64,000 nucleotides of DNA, from assembly GCA_902615805.1 (NCBI GenBank), contig CACMQH010000001.1:299788-363787 (forward strand), read 5' to 3'. This DNA comes from Rhodospirillaceae bacterium (lineage in GTDB: Bacteria; Pseudomonadota; Alphaproteobacteria; TMED109). Under the pieces are notes generated by a model. The model was given only the letters and a program-made list of their open reading frames with translations, was not told the origin of the DNA and made no database searches. This document shows, in pieces, positions 9,870 to 20,600 of the stretch (positions are counted from its first letter, which is position 1; the number at the start of each line of letters is the position of its first letter). The translations under genes and the position numbers were made by a program.

Positions 9870-10382
9870 ATGTCAAAAAAAAAAATAAGAGAAATAATCA
9901 GAGTAAATCAAGCAGGAGAACTCGGAGCTATACAAATATATAAAGGCCAGTTAGCAGTGCTTAAAAATAAGCCCATCGCTAATGACCTAAAAGATATGTT
10001 GAGTAAAGAAAAAAAGCATTATGATAAATTCAATGAATTATTAAACTCGTACGAAGTAAGACCAACAATTTTTAGTCCTATTTGGAAGACAGGAGCATTT
10101 GGACTAGGAGTACTCACTGCCATACTAGGAAAAAAAGCCACTCATGCATGTACTGAAGCAGTAGAGGAAGTAATTATCGATCATTACCAAAAACAAACTC
10201 AATACCTTAAGGGCAAAGATAATAATTTGGCTAAAATTACTAAAAAATTTTGTAAAGAAGAAAAGGAACATCTTGATTTTGCAAGTGAACATGATACGGG
10301 TTCTGACTTATTCCACAGTACTTTAAAAAAAGGAATCAAGTTACTTTCCAAAAGCGCTATTAAAATTTCTGAAAAAGCCTAA
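9870..10382 (+). CDS. coq7: Demethoxyubiquinone hydroxylase (Coq7)
   Basis: A di-iron monooxygenase catalysing the penultimate step of ubiquinone synthesis. The 170-residue protein has the ferritin-like ligand motifs GELGA (E17), EKKHY near 48-51, EAVEEVI near 97, and a late ExxH in KEEKEHLDF. The RVNQAGELGAIQIYKGQ N-terminus is typical. It is the last gene of the YqaA-dsbB-coq7 run and converges on the suf operon with a 2-base gap. An aerobic quinone chain is implied. Confidence 0.95.
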   Translation: MSKKKIREIIRVNQAGELGAIQIYKGQLAVLKNKPIANDLKDMLSKEKKHYDKFNELLNSYEVRPTIFSPIWKTGAFGLGVLTAILGKKATHACTEAVEEVIIDHYQKQTQYLKGKDNNLAKITKKFCKEEKEHLDFASEHDTGSDLFHSTLKKGIKLLSKSAIKISEKA

Positions 10383-10384
10383 CT

Positions 10385-10720
10385 TTAAATACTAAAGGAC
10401 TCACCGCAACCACAGCGAGCTGTTTCGTTTGGATTTTCAAAAGAAAACCCTCTTTTAAACTTGTCTTCTTTCCAATCTATAGTCGACCCAATAATGAACA
10501 ATATTGCACTAGGATCAATAACAAAAGTCACACCATCTTTTTTTATAACCTCATCTTGCTCATTAAAACTTTTTGCATGTACTACATCGTATGTCATACC
10601 AGAGCAACCACCTTTTTTGACCTCTATTCTTAGTCCAATACTAGTACTATCTAGACTAACCAACTCCTTAGCCTTATCTACTGCCTGTTGGGTAATATTT
10701 ACTGCTATTTCTTTTTTCAT
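10385..10720 (-). CDS. sufA: A-type Fe-S carrier SufA
   Basis: A 111-residue HesB/IscA/SufA-family carrier passing Fe-S clusters from the SufBCD scaffold to client proteins. The three conserved cysteines are present: C39 in KKGGCSGMTY, and C103 and C105 in CGCGESF at the C-terminus. It is the last gene of the suf operon, 10 bases after the SufT-like gene. Confidence 0.93.
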   Translation of the reverse strand: MKKEIAVNITQQAVDKAKELVSLDSTSIGLRIEVKKGGCSGMTYDVVHAKSFNEQDEVIKKDGVTFVIDPSAILFIIGSTIDWKEDKFKRGFSFENPNETARCGCGESFSI

Positions 10721-10730
10721 ATAACCCTTT

Positions 10731-11042
10731 TTACATTAATCCTAATTCAAGCTTTGCCGCATCAGTCATATTATCCTGAGTCCATGGTGGATCCCAGGTA
10801 ATTTCTACTTTAACCTCATTAACACCTTTTAATAAAGAAACTACATCTGCTACTTTTTCAGGTATAGTTTGGGCTTCTGGACAGTTTGGCGTAGTTAAAG
10901 TCATTGTAATATCAACATTATTATCTTCTTTTATTTTTATATCATAAATAAGCCCTAATTCATATATGGAAACAGGTATCTCAGGATCGTATACGCCTTG
11001 CAAGGCTTCAATTATATCATCTTTTAATGTAGTTTTACTCAT
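10731..11042 (-). CDS. SufT-like MIP18/DUF59 Fe-S assembly protein
   Basis: A 103-residue DUF59 (MIP18-type) protein acting in Fe-S maturation. The conserved cysteine is C54 in TTPNCPEA, and the C-terminal EITWDPPWTQDNMTDAAK matches SUF-operon members. It lies 2 bases after sufS and before sufA, the position this family takes in alphaproteobacterial SUF operons. Its exact biochemical role is not settled in the family. Confidence 0.9.
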   Translation of the reverse strand: MSKTTLKDDIIEALQGVYDPEIPVSIYELGLIYDIKIKEDNNVDITMTLTTPNCPEAQTIPEKVADVVSLLKGVNEVKVEITWDPPWTQDNMTDAAKLELGLM

Positions 11043-11044
11043 TA

Positions 11045-12253
11045 TTACTGTAAATATTTTACTATATCCTTCAAATTAATTAAAAATTTATCTATATCTT
11101 CCTCATTGTTATAAACTCCAAAAGAAACCCTTAACGTGGTGTCTACATTAAAATGTCGCATAGCAGGTTGAGCACAATGATGTCCAGCTCTTACAGATAT
11201 GCCTCTATTATCTAATAATAATGCTACATCATGAGGATGACTTCCTTCAACTAAAAAAGACACTATTCCTAGTCTTCTTTCAGGTTCTCCAACTATTCTA
11301 ATATAATTTAGGCTTTTTAACTTTTCATATAATATTTTTGTAAGGTAATTACTATGTTCAGTAATTTTATTAATTCCAATTTCATTCATAAAATCTATTG
11401 CCGATGCTAAAGCTATTGCTCCTACTATATTAGGAGTACCTGCTTCAAACTTATTAGGAATATTTGCATACGTAGATTTCTGAATAGAAACGAAATCTAT
11501 CATCTCACCACCTGTTTGGTATGGACTAAGTTTTTCAAGCCACTCCTTATTACCGTAAAGAGCACCTATACCAGAGGGACCATAAATCTTATGCCCAGAA
11601 ATCACATAAAAATCTGGCTGTATTTCATTTATATCAATTTCAACATGTGGTGCAGCTTGACAACCATCAACCAGAGTTATAATTCCTCTTTTTTTTGCCT
11701 CTAAACATATTTCTTTTATTGGCAAAATAGAACCAATAGAGTTAGTAATATGAGGCAAAGAAATAATTTTTGTTCTTTTTGTAATGCATTTTATTAATTC
11801 CTCTACGAATATATTTCCATTACTATCAGGTTTTAACTCTACTATTTTAGCGCCTGTTTTTTTTGCTGCAATTTGCCAGGGTACAATATTTGAATGATGT
11901 TCTAATGTGCTGATTATAACTTCATCATCTTGACTAAGAAAACTATCCGCTAATGAACTTGCAATTAAATTAATCCCCTCTGTTGCTCCTCTAGTAAAAA
12001 TAATTTCTTTAGAGCTTTTAACATTTAAAAATTTTGCAACCTTTTCTCTAGATGCTTCATATTTATCTGTAGCTATTTGACTTAATTTATATATTCCCCT
12101 ATGAACATTTGCATAACTATTTTCATAAGTATGTTTTATATCGTTAATAACACTATAAGGTTTTTGTGAAGAAGCAGCAGAATCTAGATAAATTACTTTT
12201 TTGCCATCTATTTTTTTATTTAAAATTGGAAAGTTTTCTTTAATATTATTCAT
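11045..12253 (-). CDS. sufS: Cysteine desulfurase SufS
   Basis: A PLP enzyme that removes sulfur from cysteine and passes it as persulfide to SufE. The 402-residue protein has the PLP lysine K222 in SGHKIYGPSG and the catalytic C360 in RAGHHCAQP, the arrangement of group II desulfurases. It follows sufD by 8 bases. The partner sufE is not in this operon but at 31695-32105. Confidence 0.95.
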   Translation of the reverse strand: MNNIKENFPILNKKIDGKKVIYLDSAASSQKPYSVINDIKHTYENSYANVHRGIYKLSQIATDKYEASREKVAKFLNVKSSKEIIFTRGATEGINLIASSLADSFLSQDDEVIISTLEHHSNIVPWQIAAKKTGAKIVELKPDSNGNIFVEELIKCITKRTKIISLPHITNSIGSILPIKEICLEAKKRGIITLVDGCQAAPHVEIDINEIQPDFYVISGHKIYGPSGIGALYGNKEWLEKLSPYQTGGEMIDFVSIQKSTYANIPNKFEAGTPNIVGAIALASAIDFMNEIGINKITEHSNYLTKILYEKLKSLNYIRIVGEPERRLGIVSFLVEGSHPHDVALLLDNRGISVRAGHHCAQPAMRHFNVDTTLRVSFGVYNNEEDIDKFLINLKDIVKYLQ

Positions 12254-12261
12254 ATAAATAA

Positions 12262-13554
12262 TTATTTTTCATTTATTTGGTTGAAAAAGTCATCTATCAG
12301 ATTTTTACTAAACTCACTACTGTCTTCAATGTCTAAACCTATTTCATTAATAAACGCGTGAATTAACAAAATTATGGCATCTTTTTTTTTTATACCTCTA
12401 CTTTGCATATAAAAAATACTGTTATTATCTATCTCTCCAAAAGATGCTCCATGCTTACATTTTACATCATCTTCTAATATTTCTAATTCAGGCTTAGAAA
12501 AGGATGTTGCTTTTCTGTTAAGCAATAAGGACTTAGAATAAAAACTGGCATCACTACCTTTTGCATTTTTGTTAACACAGATTTTTCCATTTATTGCAGT
12601 TTTACTATTTTTAGCACTTATTAGTCTCCAATTTTGATCACTCTTTGAAGTCCTTCCTATGTGTGTTACTTTACAAAAAACATCAGATTCATCTCTATTA
12701 TTAGATAAAATTATTCCTGAAATGTTGGCTGTAGAATTTTCTTTATTTAAAAAGACTCTAATATCTTCTTTAGATCTTTCTCTATTTAAAACTTTTAAAT
12801 TTAGTTCTGCGTTCTCATCAATATGACAATTAATTGATGAGGTTTTAATTCCTGTGGATATTCTTTCTTGTAAACTTGAAAAAGTTAACTTTGAGTCCTT
12901 CCTGATAAAAATCTCTTTCAAAGAGTTATTCCATGATTCAATATTATGGGAAATCTCTTGAAAAGAAACCTTTGAACCTTCTTTACAAACAATAATAATG
13001 TAAGGGTTAATTACTATTTCTGGTTCTATATTAGAAAAACTATGAATTATATTTATAGTTTCATTAATATTTTTAGCTTTTTCAACTTCAATTACTATAC
13101 CTGAGCTTAATAGGCTGTTAAGTGAAATAAAATAAGTTGGTTTTTTATCTTTTATGCCTGATAATCTACTTTCAGCATAATCAGATGGATTATTAAATAA
13201 AATACTTTTAAAGTCTGGGTTTTTATTAACATAATCCGATAAAGAAGATATATTAATATCACTTTCTTTTTTCAGCGATGAAGCTTCTGGACTGTAATGT
13301 CCATCAATAAAAAATATACTATTAGGTAATTTGTGCTGTTCTTTTTTAAGATTATCTTGTTTAGTGGAATTCTCTAAAAGAACCTTCCAACTAGTTTCTT
13401 TTATTGAGTTAGTTTTAAAGTTTTTCCACTCTTCAGTTCTAGAGTCTGGAATTTCTTCAATTATAGTTTCTAGTATTGCATTTTGATCTAGCCACTTTTT
13501 TTCATCAATAGAGTGGCCAGTCTTTAATTTATTTATATATTCCTTCAAGTACAA
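12262..13554 (-). CDS. sufD: Fe-S scaffold subunit SufD
   Basis: A 430-residue SufBD-family subunit of the SufBC2D scaffold complex. The C-terminal half carries the family pattern, with DVKCKHGASFGEIDNNSIFYMQSRG near residues 370-395 and the following helix. The N-terminal region is diverged, as is usual for SufD. It abuts sufC with no gap. Confidence 0.92.
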   Translation of the reverse strand: MYLKEYINKLKTGHSIDEKKWLDQNAILETIIEEIPDSRTEEWKNFKTNSIKETSWKVLLENSTKQDNLKKEQHKLPNSIFFIDGHYSPEASSLKKESDINISSLSDYVNKNPDFKSILFNNPSDYAESRLSGIKDKKPTYFISLNSLLSSGIVIEVEKAKNINETINIIHSFSNIEPEIVINPYIIIVCKEGSKVSFQEISHNIESWNNSLKEIFIRKDSKLTFSSLQERISTGIKTSSINCHIDENAELNLKVLNRERSKEDIRVFLNKENSTANISGIILSNNRDESDVFCKVTHIGRTSKSDQNWRLISAKNSKTAINGKICVNKNAKGSDASFYSKSLLLNRKATSFSKPELEILEDDVKCKHGASFGEIDNNSIFYMQSRGIKKKDAIILLIHAFINEIGLDIEDSSEFSKNLIDDFFNQINEK

Positions 13555-14292
13555 TTAGACAAACTCCTGATAGCCTTTTTCTTCTAAAGTTTTAACTAAA
13601 TTGTAATCTCCAGATTTAATTATTTTACCTTCATTAAAAATATGTACTTCATCAGGCTTAATATAGTCTAACAACCTTTGATAATGAGTTATGATAAGCA
13701 TACTATTATTTTCATTACTGTATTTAGATACTCCATCAGATATAACCTTTAAGGCATCAATGTCTAAACCTGAATCTATTTCGTCTAATATACAAAGTTT
13801 AGGTTTCATCATTAACATATGAAAAATCTCATTTTTCTTCTTTTCTCCACCAGAAAAGCCAGTGTTTAAATCCCTAGATAAAAAGCTAGTATCAAGATTT
13901 AGTCTTTTACTCAAATCTTTACATTCTTCTAAAAACTCCCTAGTATTTAGATCCTTCTCACCATTATACTTTCTAATTGAATTAAGGGCAGTTCTTAAAA
14001 AAGAACTATTAGCAATTCCTGGTATTTCTACAGGATATTGAAATGCTAAATAAATACCCTTAGCAGCTCTTTCTTCTGGGTCTAGGTCAAGAATATTAAT
14101 ACCATTAAAAAAGATTTGCCCATCATTAATTTGATATCCATGTTTTCCAGCAATAACATTTGATAATGTAGATTTACCAGATCCATTAGGCCCCATTATG
14201 GCAACTTTTTTACCTTTCTCTATTTCCAAGTTTAAGTTATTAATAATAATTTTATTCTTTACTGATACAGACAGATTTTTAATTTCTAACAC
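13555..14292 (-). CDS. sufC: Fe-S assembly ATPase SufC
   Basis: A soluble ABC ATPase of 245 residues that drives SufBD. Walker A is GPNGSGKST at 34-42. The signature GFSGGEKKKNE lies near residue 145 and LCILDEIDSGLD is Walker B. The signature variant with KKKNE is diagnostic of SufC. It is separated from sufB by 2 bases. Confidence 0.96.
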   Translation of the reverse strand: MLEIKNLSVSVKNKIIINNLNLEIEKGKKVAIMGPNGSGKSTLSNVIAGKHGYQINDGQIFFNGINILDLDPEERAAKGIYLAFQYPVEIPGIANSSFLRTALNSIRKYNGEKDLNTREFLEECKDLSKRLNLDTSFLSRDLNTGFSGGEKKKNEIFHMLMMKPKLCILDEIDSGLDIDALKVISDGVSKYSNENNSMLIITHYQRLLDYIKPDEVHIFNEGKIIKSGDYNLVKTLEEKGYQEFV

Positions 14293-14294
14293 AA

Positions 14295-15767
14295 CTAACC
14301 TACTGCCCCCTCTAAGCTTAACTCTAATAATTTTTTTGCTTCCACTGCAAACTCCATTGGCAGATTTTTCAATACTTCCCTACAAAACCCGTTAACTATT
14401 AATGCTGTAGCATCTTCTTCATTTATTCCTCTTTGTCTACAATAATAAAGTTGCTCTTCACTAATTTTAGAAGTAGTTGCTTCATGAGCTACGTCAGAAA
14501 GTTCGTTTCTAACGTTAATGTAAGGTACAGTGTGTGCACCACAGTCATTTCCTATTAATAAAGAATCACATTGTGTGAAATTCCTAGCATTAATTGCATT
14601 TGGTAATACACTTACTAAACCTCTATAAGTTTGTTGGCCCCTACCAGCAGAAATTCCTTTTGAAACGATTCTTGAAGAAGTATTTTTTCCCAGATGGATC
14701 ATCTTTGTGCCGGTATCAGCCTGTTGCATATTATTAGATAACGCTACTGAATAAAATTCGCCTTTGGAATTATTTCCTTTTAAAATTACGCTTGGATATT
14801 TCCAGGTTACTGCTGATCCAGTTTCCACCTGCGTCCAAGAAATTTTAGAGTTATCACCTAAGCAAGTTCCTCTCTTTGTGACAAAATTATATATTCCTCC
14901 ATTACCATTTTTATCTCCCGGATACCAATTTTGTACCGTAGAATATTTAATTTCAGCATCTTCTAAGGCAACCAACTCTACTACGGCTGCATGAAGTTGG
15001 TTCTCATCCCTCATAGGAGCTGTACAGCCTTCAAGATAGGATACATAAGATCCTCTGTCAGCAATAATGAGTGTTCTTTCAAACTGACCAGTATTTGCAG
15101 CATTTATTCTGAAATAAGTGCTCAATTCCATTGGACATTTCACATTAGGAGGTATATATACAAATGATCCATCACTAAATACTGCTGAATTTAAATTAGA
15201 AAAAAAATTGTCATTTGTAGGGACAACACTTCCCAAATATTTTTTTACTAACTCAGGATGGGTTTGTACAGCTTCTGAAAAAGAACAAAAAATTATTCCT
15301 AACTTATTTAATTCATCTTTAAAAGTTGTCGCCACTGAAACACTATCAAATACAGCGTCAACTGCTACTTTGTGACTATTTTTAATGCCTGCTAAAAACT
15401 CTTGTTCTTTAAGTGGAATACCTAGTTTATTATAAGCTCTTAATAGTTCAGGATCTATTTCATCCAATGATTTTGGTTTTTCTTCATCTGATTTTGGGGC
15501 AGCAAAGTAATGTATATCTTGAAAATCAATGTTATCATACTTGAGATTTGCCCACCCAGGCATATCATACTCTCTTTTTTTCCACATATCAAAAGCATTT
15601 AATCTCCAGTCTAGAAGCCATTGAGGTTCATCTTTTTTCTTTGATATAAACTTTACTATATCTTCATTTAGCCCTTTGGGAGCAAACTCTTGTTCGATAT
15701 CTGTTGTGAAACCATATTTATATTCACTGGCTTCTTCAACTATTTTTGCTGTTTCACTTGTTGTCAT
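14295..15767 (-). CDS. sufB: Fe-S scaffold subunit SufB
   Basis: A 490-residue core scaffold on which clusters are built. [26 protein letters not shown] and the C-terminal [21 protein letters not shown] region are highly conserved in SufB. It is the second gene of the operon, 26 bases after the Rrf2 regulator. Length and motifs are intact. Confidence 0.96.
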   Translation of the reverse strand: MTTSETAKIVEEASEYKYGFTTDIEQEFAPKGLNEDIVKFISKKKDEPQWLLDWRLNAFDMWKKREYDMPGWANLKYDNIDFQDIHYFAAPKSDEEKPKSLDEIDPELLRAYNKLGIPLKEQEFLAGIKNSHKVAVDAVFDSVSVATTFKDELNKLGIIFCSFSEAVQTHPELVKKYLGSVVPTNDNFFSNLNSAVFSDGSFVYIPPNVKCPMELSTYFRINAANTGQFERTLIIADRGSYVSYLEGCTAPMRDENQLHAAVVELVALEDAEIKYSTVQNWYPGDKNGNGGIYNFVTKRGTCLGDNSKISWTQVETGSAVTWKYPSVILKGNNSKGEFYSVALSNNMQQADTGTKMIHLGKNTSSRIVSKGISAGRGQQTYRGLVSVLPNAINARNFTQCDSLLIGNDCGAHTVPYINVRNELSDVAHEATTSKISEEQLYYCRQRGINEEDATALIVNGFCREVLKNLPMEFAVEAKKLLELSLEGAVG

Positions 15768-15793
15768 AATTTTCCCATAACAGTTTAAAATTA

Positions 15794-16210
15794 TTAATAA
15801 TTAAATTTTTTACTCTTGATATCCTTAATTTTTATATTTTCTAAAGTATTATTTATTTCTGTATTAACAAAGCTCCATATGTTTTTCGTATTACATACAT
15901 CAAACAGATTACAGTCATTAGCATTTTTATTCATACAATCTGTAAGTAAGACTGGACCCTCTATTGCCTCTATTAGTTCTCTAATAGAAATATTATCAAG
16001 ACCTTTCTTTAATCTATAACCTCCCTTAGTGCCCCGAAAAGGCTCTAAAAAGTTTTTTTTTACTAACTGAGCTAATAACTTATTAACAGTAGCTTTATGC
16101 AGTTTAGTTTTTTCTATAATATCTTGAGAAGATAGTATTTCTTTTTCAGAACCACTAAATGCATAAATAATCGAAACTGCATAATCAGCTAATCTAGTTA
16201 CCTTTAACAT
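15794..16210 (-). CDS. Rrf2-family regulator of the SUF operon (IscR-like)
   Basis: A 138-residue Rrf2 regulator that probably senses Fe-S status through a bound cluster and controls the suf operon. The winged helix-turn-helix covers residues 1-70, with [11 protein letters not shown] forming the wing. The cluster ligands are likely C92, C100 and C106 (spacing 7 then 5, close to IscR). It leads sufBCDS. An IscR-like box lies directly upstream, which suggests autoregulation. Confidence 0.92.
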   Translation of the reverse strand: MLKVTRLADYAVSIIYAFSGSEKEILSSQDIIEKTKLHKATVNKLLAQLVKKNFLEPFRGTKGGYRLKKGLDNISIRELIEAIEGPVLLTDCMNKNANDCNLFDVCNTKNIWSFVNTEINNTLENIKIKDIKSKKFNY

Positions 16211-16216
16211 AATTAC

Positions 16217-16241
16217 AATATAGACTATTTTAGTAAACTAT
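16217..16241 (-). promoter_or_regulatory. IscR type-1-like operator before suf operon
   Basis: Between the gltD stop and the regulator start, the + strand reads GACTATTTTAGTAAACTAT at 16223-16241. This matches the core and right half of the enterobacterial IscR type 1 consensus with one mismatch, while the left outer arm is poor. It sits 7 bases upstream of the regulator's start codon. The consensus is recalled knowledge, and binding here is inference. Confidence 0.5.
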
Positions 16242-17641
16242 CAAGAGGACAAGTGATTATGAATAGCTGAAGCTGCTTCTCTTCCTTCTCTTATGGCCCA
16301 TACTACTAATGACTGGCCTCTTCTTGCATCACCTGCTGCATAAATAGACCTCTCTGATGTCAGATAATTTTTAGTATCTGCTAATAAATTACCCTTTTCA
16401 TCTTTTTTTAATTTAGACTGACTTAATAAACCATCGTGTTTAGGGTGAACAAAGCCCATAGCTAAAAGCACCAAGTCAGCTTTAATAAAAAATTCTGAGT
16501 TTTTTATTGGTTTTAAAGAAGAATCTAATTTAACACATTTTAATCCCTTTACTTTACCATTTGCAGTTTCAAAAGATTTAGTCATAACTGACCAATCTCT
16601 TACTGCACCTTCTTCTTGAGACGAAGAGGTTCTTAATTTATGAGGCCAATATGGCCAAGTTACTAATTTATTTTCTTTTTTTGGAGGCATAGGCATAATC
16701 TCTAGCTGAGTAACTTTTTTTGCCCCTTGTCTAAAAGATGTTCCAATACAATCAGATCCTGTATCACCACCCCCAATAACTACCACATATTTATCTTTTG
16801 CATTAATTTCAATTTCATTATTTTTAATTTCTCCAGAAACTGCTTTATTTTGTAATGGTAAGAAATCCATAGCAGGATAAATTCCTTCAACATTTCTGCC
16901 AGGAATATTCAAATCTCTTGCTTCTTCAGAACCAATAGTAATTAGAGTGGCATCAAATTTTTTCTTAATTTCTGTTAGGGTGATGTCCCTTCCTACCTCA
17001 ATCGAAGTCTTAAAATTAACACCCTCTTTTCTCATTTGATCAACTCTTCTATCAATTAAATGCTTTTCCATCTTAAAGTCAGGTATTCCATACCTAAGTA
17101 ATCCTCCAACTTTTTTATTCTTTTCAAAAACTATAACCTTATAACCTATGCGAGCTAATTGCTGTGCAGCTGCTAGACCTGCTGGACCTGAGCCAATAAC
17201 AGCAATACTTTTATTAATTTTTTTTGGTGCAATTTCTGGTTTAATCCAACCATTACTCCATGCTTTATCAACTATTGAGCACTCTATAGTTTTAATTGTT
17301 ACAGGAGTATCTTCAATATTTAAAGTACATGCTGCTTCACATGGTGCTGGACAAATACGTCCAGTAAACTCTGGAAAGTTATTTGTTGAATGAAGAGTCT
17401 CAATAGCTTTCCTAAAATCTCCTTCATAAACTAGATTATTCCAATCTGGAATAATATTATTTACAGGACAACCAGAGTGACAGTATGGAATACCACAATC
17501 CATACACCTAGATGCTTGATTTTTTAGTTCATTTTTATTTAGAGGCTTAGTAAATTCTTTAAAATTTTTTAGTCTTTGCTTCACATCTATATATTGTCGA
17601 TCTTTTCTATTATGCTCTATAAAACCTGTAGCTTTAGCCAT
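16241..17641 (-). CDS. gltD: Glutamate synthase small subunit (GltD)
   Basis: The 466-residue NADPH-oxidising subunit of GOGAT. The N-terminal cysteine cluster CMDCGIPYCHSGCP near residues 47-60 binds [4Fe-4S]. The FAD site is VIGSGPAGLAAAQQLARIG near 145 and the NADPH site is VVIGGGDTGSDCIGT near 285. It follows gltB by 8 bases. The stop codon is only 30 bases from the suf regulator start. Confidence 0.96.
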   Translation of the reverse strand: MAKATGFIEHNRKDRQYIDVKQRLKNFKEFTKPLNKNELKNQASRCMDCGIPYCHSGCPVNNIIPDWNNLVYEGDFRKAIETLHSTNNFPEFTGRICPAPCEAACTLNIEDTPVTIKTIECSIVDKAWSNGWIKPEIAPKKINKSIAVIGSGPAGLAAAQQLARIGYKVIVFEKNKKVGGLLRYGIPDFKMEKHLIDRRVDQMRKEGVNFKTSIEVGRDITLTEIKKKFDATLITIGSEEARDLNIPGRNVEGIYPAMDFLPLQNKAVSGEIKNNEIEINAKDKYVVVIGGGDTGSDCIGTSFRQGAKKVTQLEIMPMPPKKENKLVTWPYWPHKLRTSSSQEEGAVRDWSVMTKSFETANGKVKGLKCVKLDSSLKPIKNSEFFIKADLVLLAMGFVHPKHDGLLSQSKLKKDEKGNLLADTKNYLTSERSIYAAGDARRGQSLVVWAIREGREAASAIHNHLSS

Positions 17642-17649
17642 AGTTTCAG

Positions 17650-20600
17650 TTATCCTTTCTTTCTTGCATTTACTTTATATACCTGATCATTATTAGAAAG
17701 TGCTCGTTTATAATCAGTTGGTAGAACTAATTTAAAATTTTTAATAGCAACATCAAAATTACTTAGTAAGTTGAAGGCTTCTTTACTATTTGTATAACTA
17801 AAATGTCTTGTAAGTAAATAATATATTCTTTCAGCATGGTAATTGAGCATATGCGCATTTAAAAAATTACGGTTAAGTATTTTTTTATTTAGTTTCTTAG
17901 TATTCTTAACCTTTAATAACTCTATCAATGAAAAATTACAATTATCACTAAAGTTGCTATCTTTATCCAAAACATAAGCTAATCCTCCTGACATTCCAGC
18001 TCCAAAGTTTTTGCCCGTTTTGCCCAAACAAAGAACAACACCGCCTGTCATATATTCACAGCCATGATCTCCTAAACCTTCAACTACTGCCCAAGCACCA
18101 GAGTTTCTAACTGCAAACCTTTCTCCCGCTATACCTCTAAAATAACACTCCCCTGCTATAGCCCCATATAGAACTGTGTTACCAACAATTATACTTTTTT
18201 CCGGAATAATTTTCGAGTCTGATGTTGGTTTGATAACTATTTTTCCACCACACAAACCTTTACCTACATAATCATTACCTTCTCCCTCTAAATGCAAGGT
18301 AATACCATATGAAGTAAAAGCTCCAAAAGACTGTCCTGCTGTACCCTTTAAATTTATTTTTACTGTATCTTCTTTTAATCCTTCATGGCCGAATTTTTTA
18401 GCTAAATGACCAGAAAACATAGCTCCAAGCGACCTGTCTGTATTTTTAATTTTATCATCTATGACTATCTGCTTTCCTTTTTTATAAATACTGTTAAAAA
18501 TTTTTATAAACTTTCTATCCTTTATATATTTTAAATTATGTTCTTGCTTTTGAGTATTAAAAACATCTACTCCTTTAACTTTTTTTGGCGCATAAAAAAG
18601 TTTACTAAAATCTAATCCTTTAGTTTTCCAATTTGAGATAGCTTTATTGAATTGTAATTTATCTGTTCTTCCAATTATGTCATCTAACTTTTTAAAGCCC
18701 ATTTCAGCTAAAATGTTCCTTACCTCTTCTGCTATAAAAAAGAAAAATTTAATAACGTCCTCTGGCGTACCTTTAAATTTTTTTCTCAATTCGGGTCTTT
18801 GCGTAGCTATACCAACTGGACAAGTATTAAGATGGCATTTTCTCATCATAATACAGCCTATTGATATTAAAGGCGCTGTAGAAAAACCAAATTCATCGGC
18901 TCCTAACAAAGCTCCTATTATTACATCTTTTCCCGTTCTTAAACCACCATCAACCTGTAAAGAAATCCTACTTCTTAAATTATTAAGTACTAAAGTTTGT
19001 TGAGTTTCTGCTAGCCCTAATTCCCATGGTGATCCTGCATGTTTTATAGAGGTAAGTGGACTTGCTCCTGTACCTCCTTCGAACCCAGATATTGTTATAT
19101 GATCTGCTTTGGCTTTTGCTACTCCAGCCGCTACTGTTCCAACTCCTACTTCAGAAACTAGTTTTACTGAAATTCTAGCTTTTGGGTTTACATTTTTTAA
19201 ATCAAAAATCAATTGCGCCAAGTCTTCAATAGAATATATGTCATGATGTGGTGGTGGAGATATTAATCCAACACCAGGAGTAGAAAATCTTACATCTGCA
19301 ATAACTTGGTCAACTTTATGACCTGGTAATTGTCCTCCTTCACCTGGCTTAGCTCCTTGAGCTATTTTAATTTGTATATCAGTACTGTTTACTAGATATT
19401 CAGTAGTCACTCCAAATCTACCTGAGGCTACTTGTTTTATGGCACTTTTTAAATTATCACCATTTTTTCTTAATTTATATCTATCCCTTTCTTCTCCGCC
19501 TTCACCTGTATTTGATCTCCCGCCAAGTGAATTCATAGCTATTGCAAGTGTAGTATGTGCTTCTCTGCTTATTGATCCAAAAGACATAGCACCAGTAGAA
19601 AATCTTTTTACAATACTTTCAGCAGGTTCTACATCTTTAAGGTTAATTTTCTTTTTTGCTTTTTTAATCGAAAACAAGCTTCTTGGATTTAGAATACCCT
19701 TTCTTTCACCATTAATATAGTTTGCGTATTCATTATATTTATCTTGATTATTTGATTTAATAGAATGTTGTAATGTGCTTATTGAAAAAGGATCCCATAC
19801 ATGATCTTCGCCTTTAATTCTATAAGCATATTCTCCTCCAACATCTAATTCATTTTTTTTCAAGGCTTTAAGGTTTAAAGCAGCTTGATGTCTTTTTTTT
19901 GTTTCTATAATTATCTCTTCAAAGCCTGCTCCCTCAATAAGTGAGGAGGTACCTGTAAAATAATTATCAATAAATTTAGAATTAAGCCCTACAGCATCAA
20001 AAATTTGTGCACCGTTGTAAGATTGATAAGTTGAAATACCCATTTTAGACATTACTTTTAAAATTCCTTTTCCCACTGCTGTCACATAATTTTTTTCTAT
20101 ATCATTGAAATTATTCTTTGAAATTTGCTTATGATCTTTTGCTAACCTCTTTACTGTCTCTAATGCTAAATAAGGGTAGACTGCTTCTGCTCCATAACCA
20201 GCTAATACACAAAAATGATGTACCTCTCTGGCTTCCCCTGTCTCAGCAATAATACTGCATTCAGTTCTAAGTCCTTTTTCTATGAGATGATGGTGCACTG
20301 CAGATACTGCAAGCAATGATGGAAAGGCCACTTCCTTAGAAGAAAAGTTTTTATCAGATAAAATTAAAATCTTTGTTTTATCCTGTCTTATTGACTTTTC
20401 TGCTAGCTTCTTTATATCGTTTAATTTTTTGAATATATTATTCAAACTATCGTTTTTGTTGAATAGTATATTTATTCTTTTATTCTTAAAATTTTTTTTA
20501 TCTTTCTTACCCAAATTAGATATGTTGTACATATCATTAGTATTAAGTATAGGTTGTTTGAGAAAAATTCTTTTTTTATCATCAAGTTCTAAGTTTAATA

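Noticed and set aside
18647..19003. A 118-codon frame antisense to gltB
   Set aside because: It lies inside a highly conserved GltB region on the other strand and is not protein-like.
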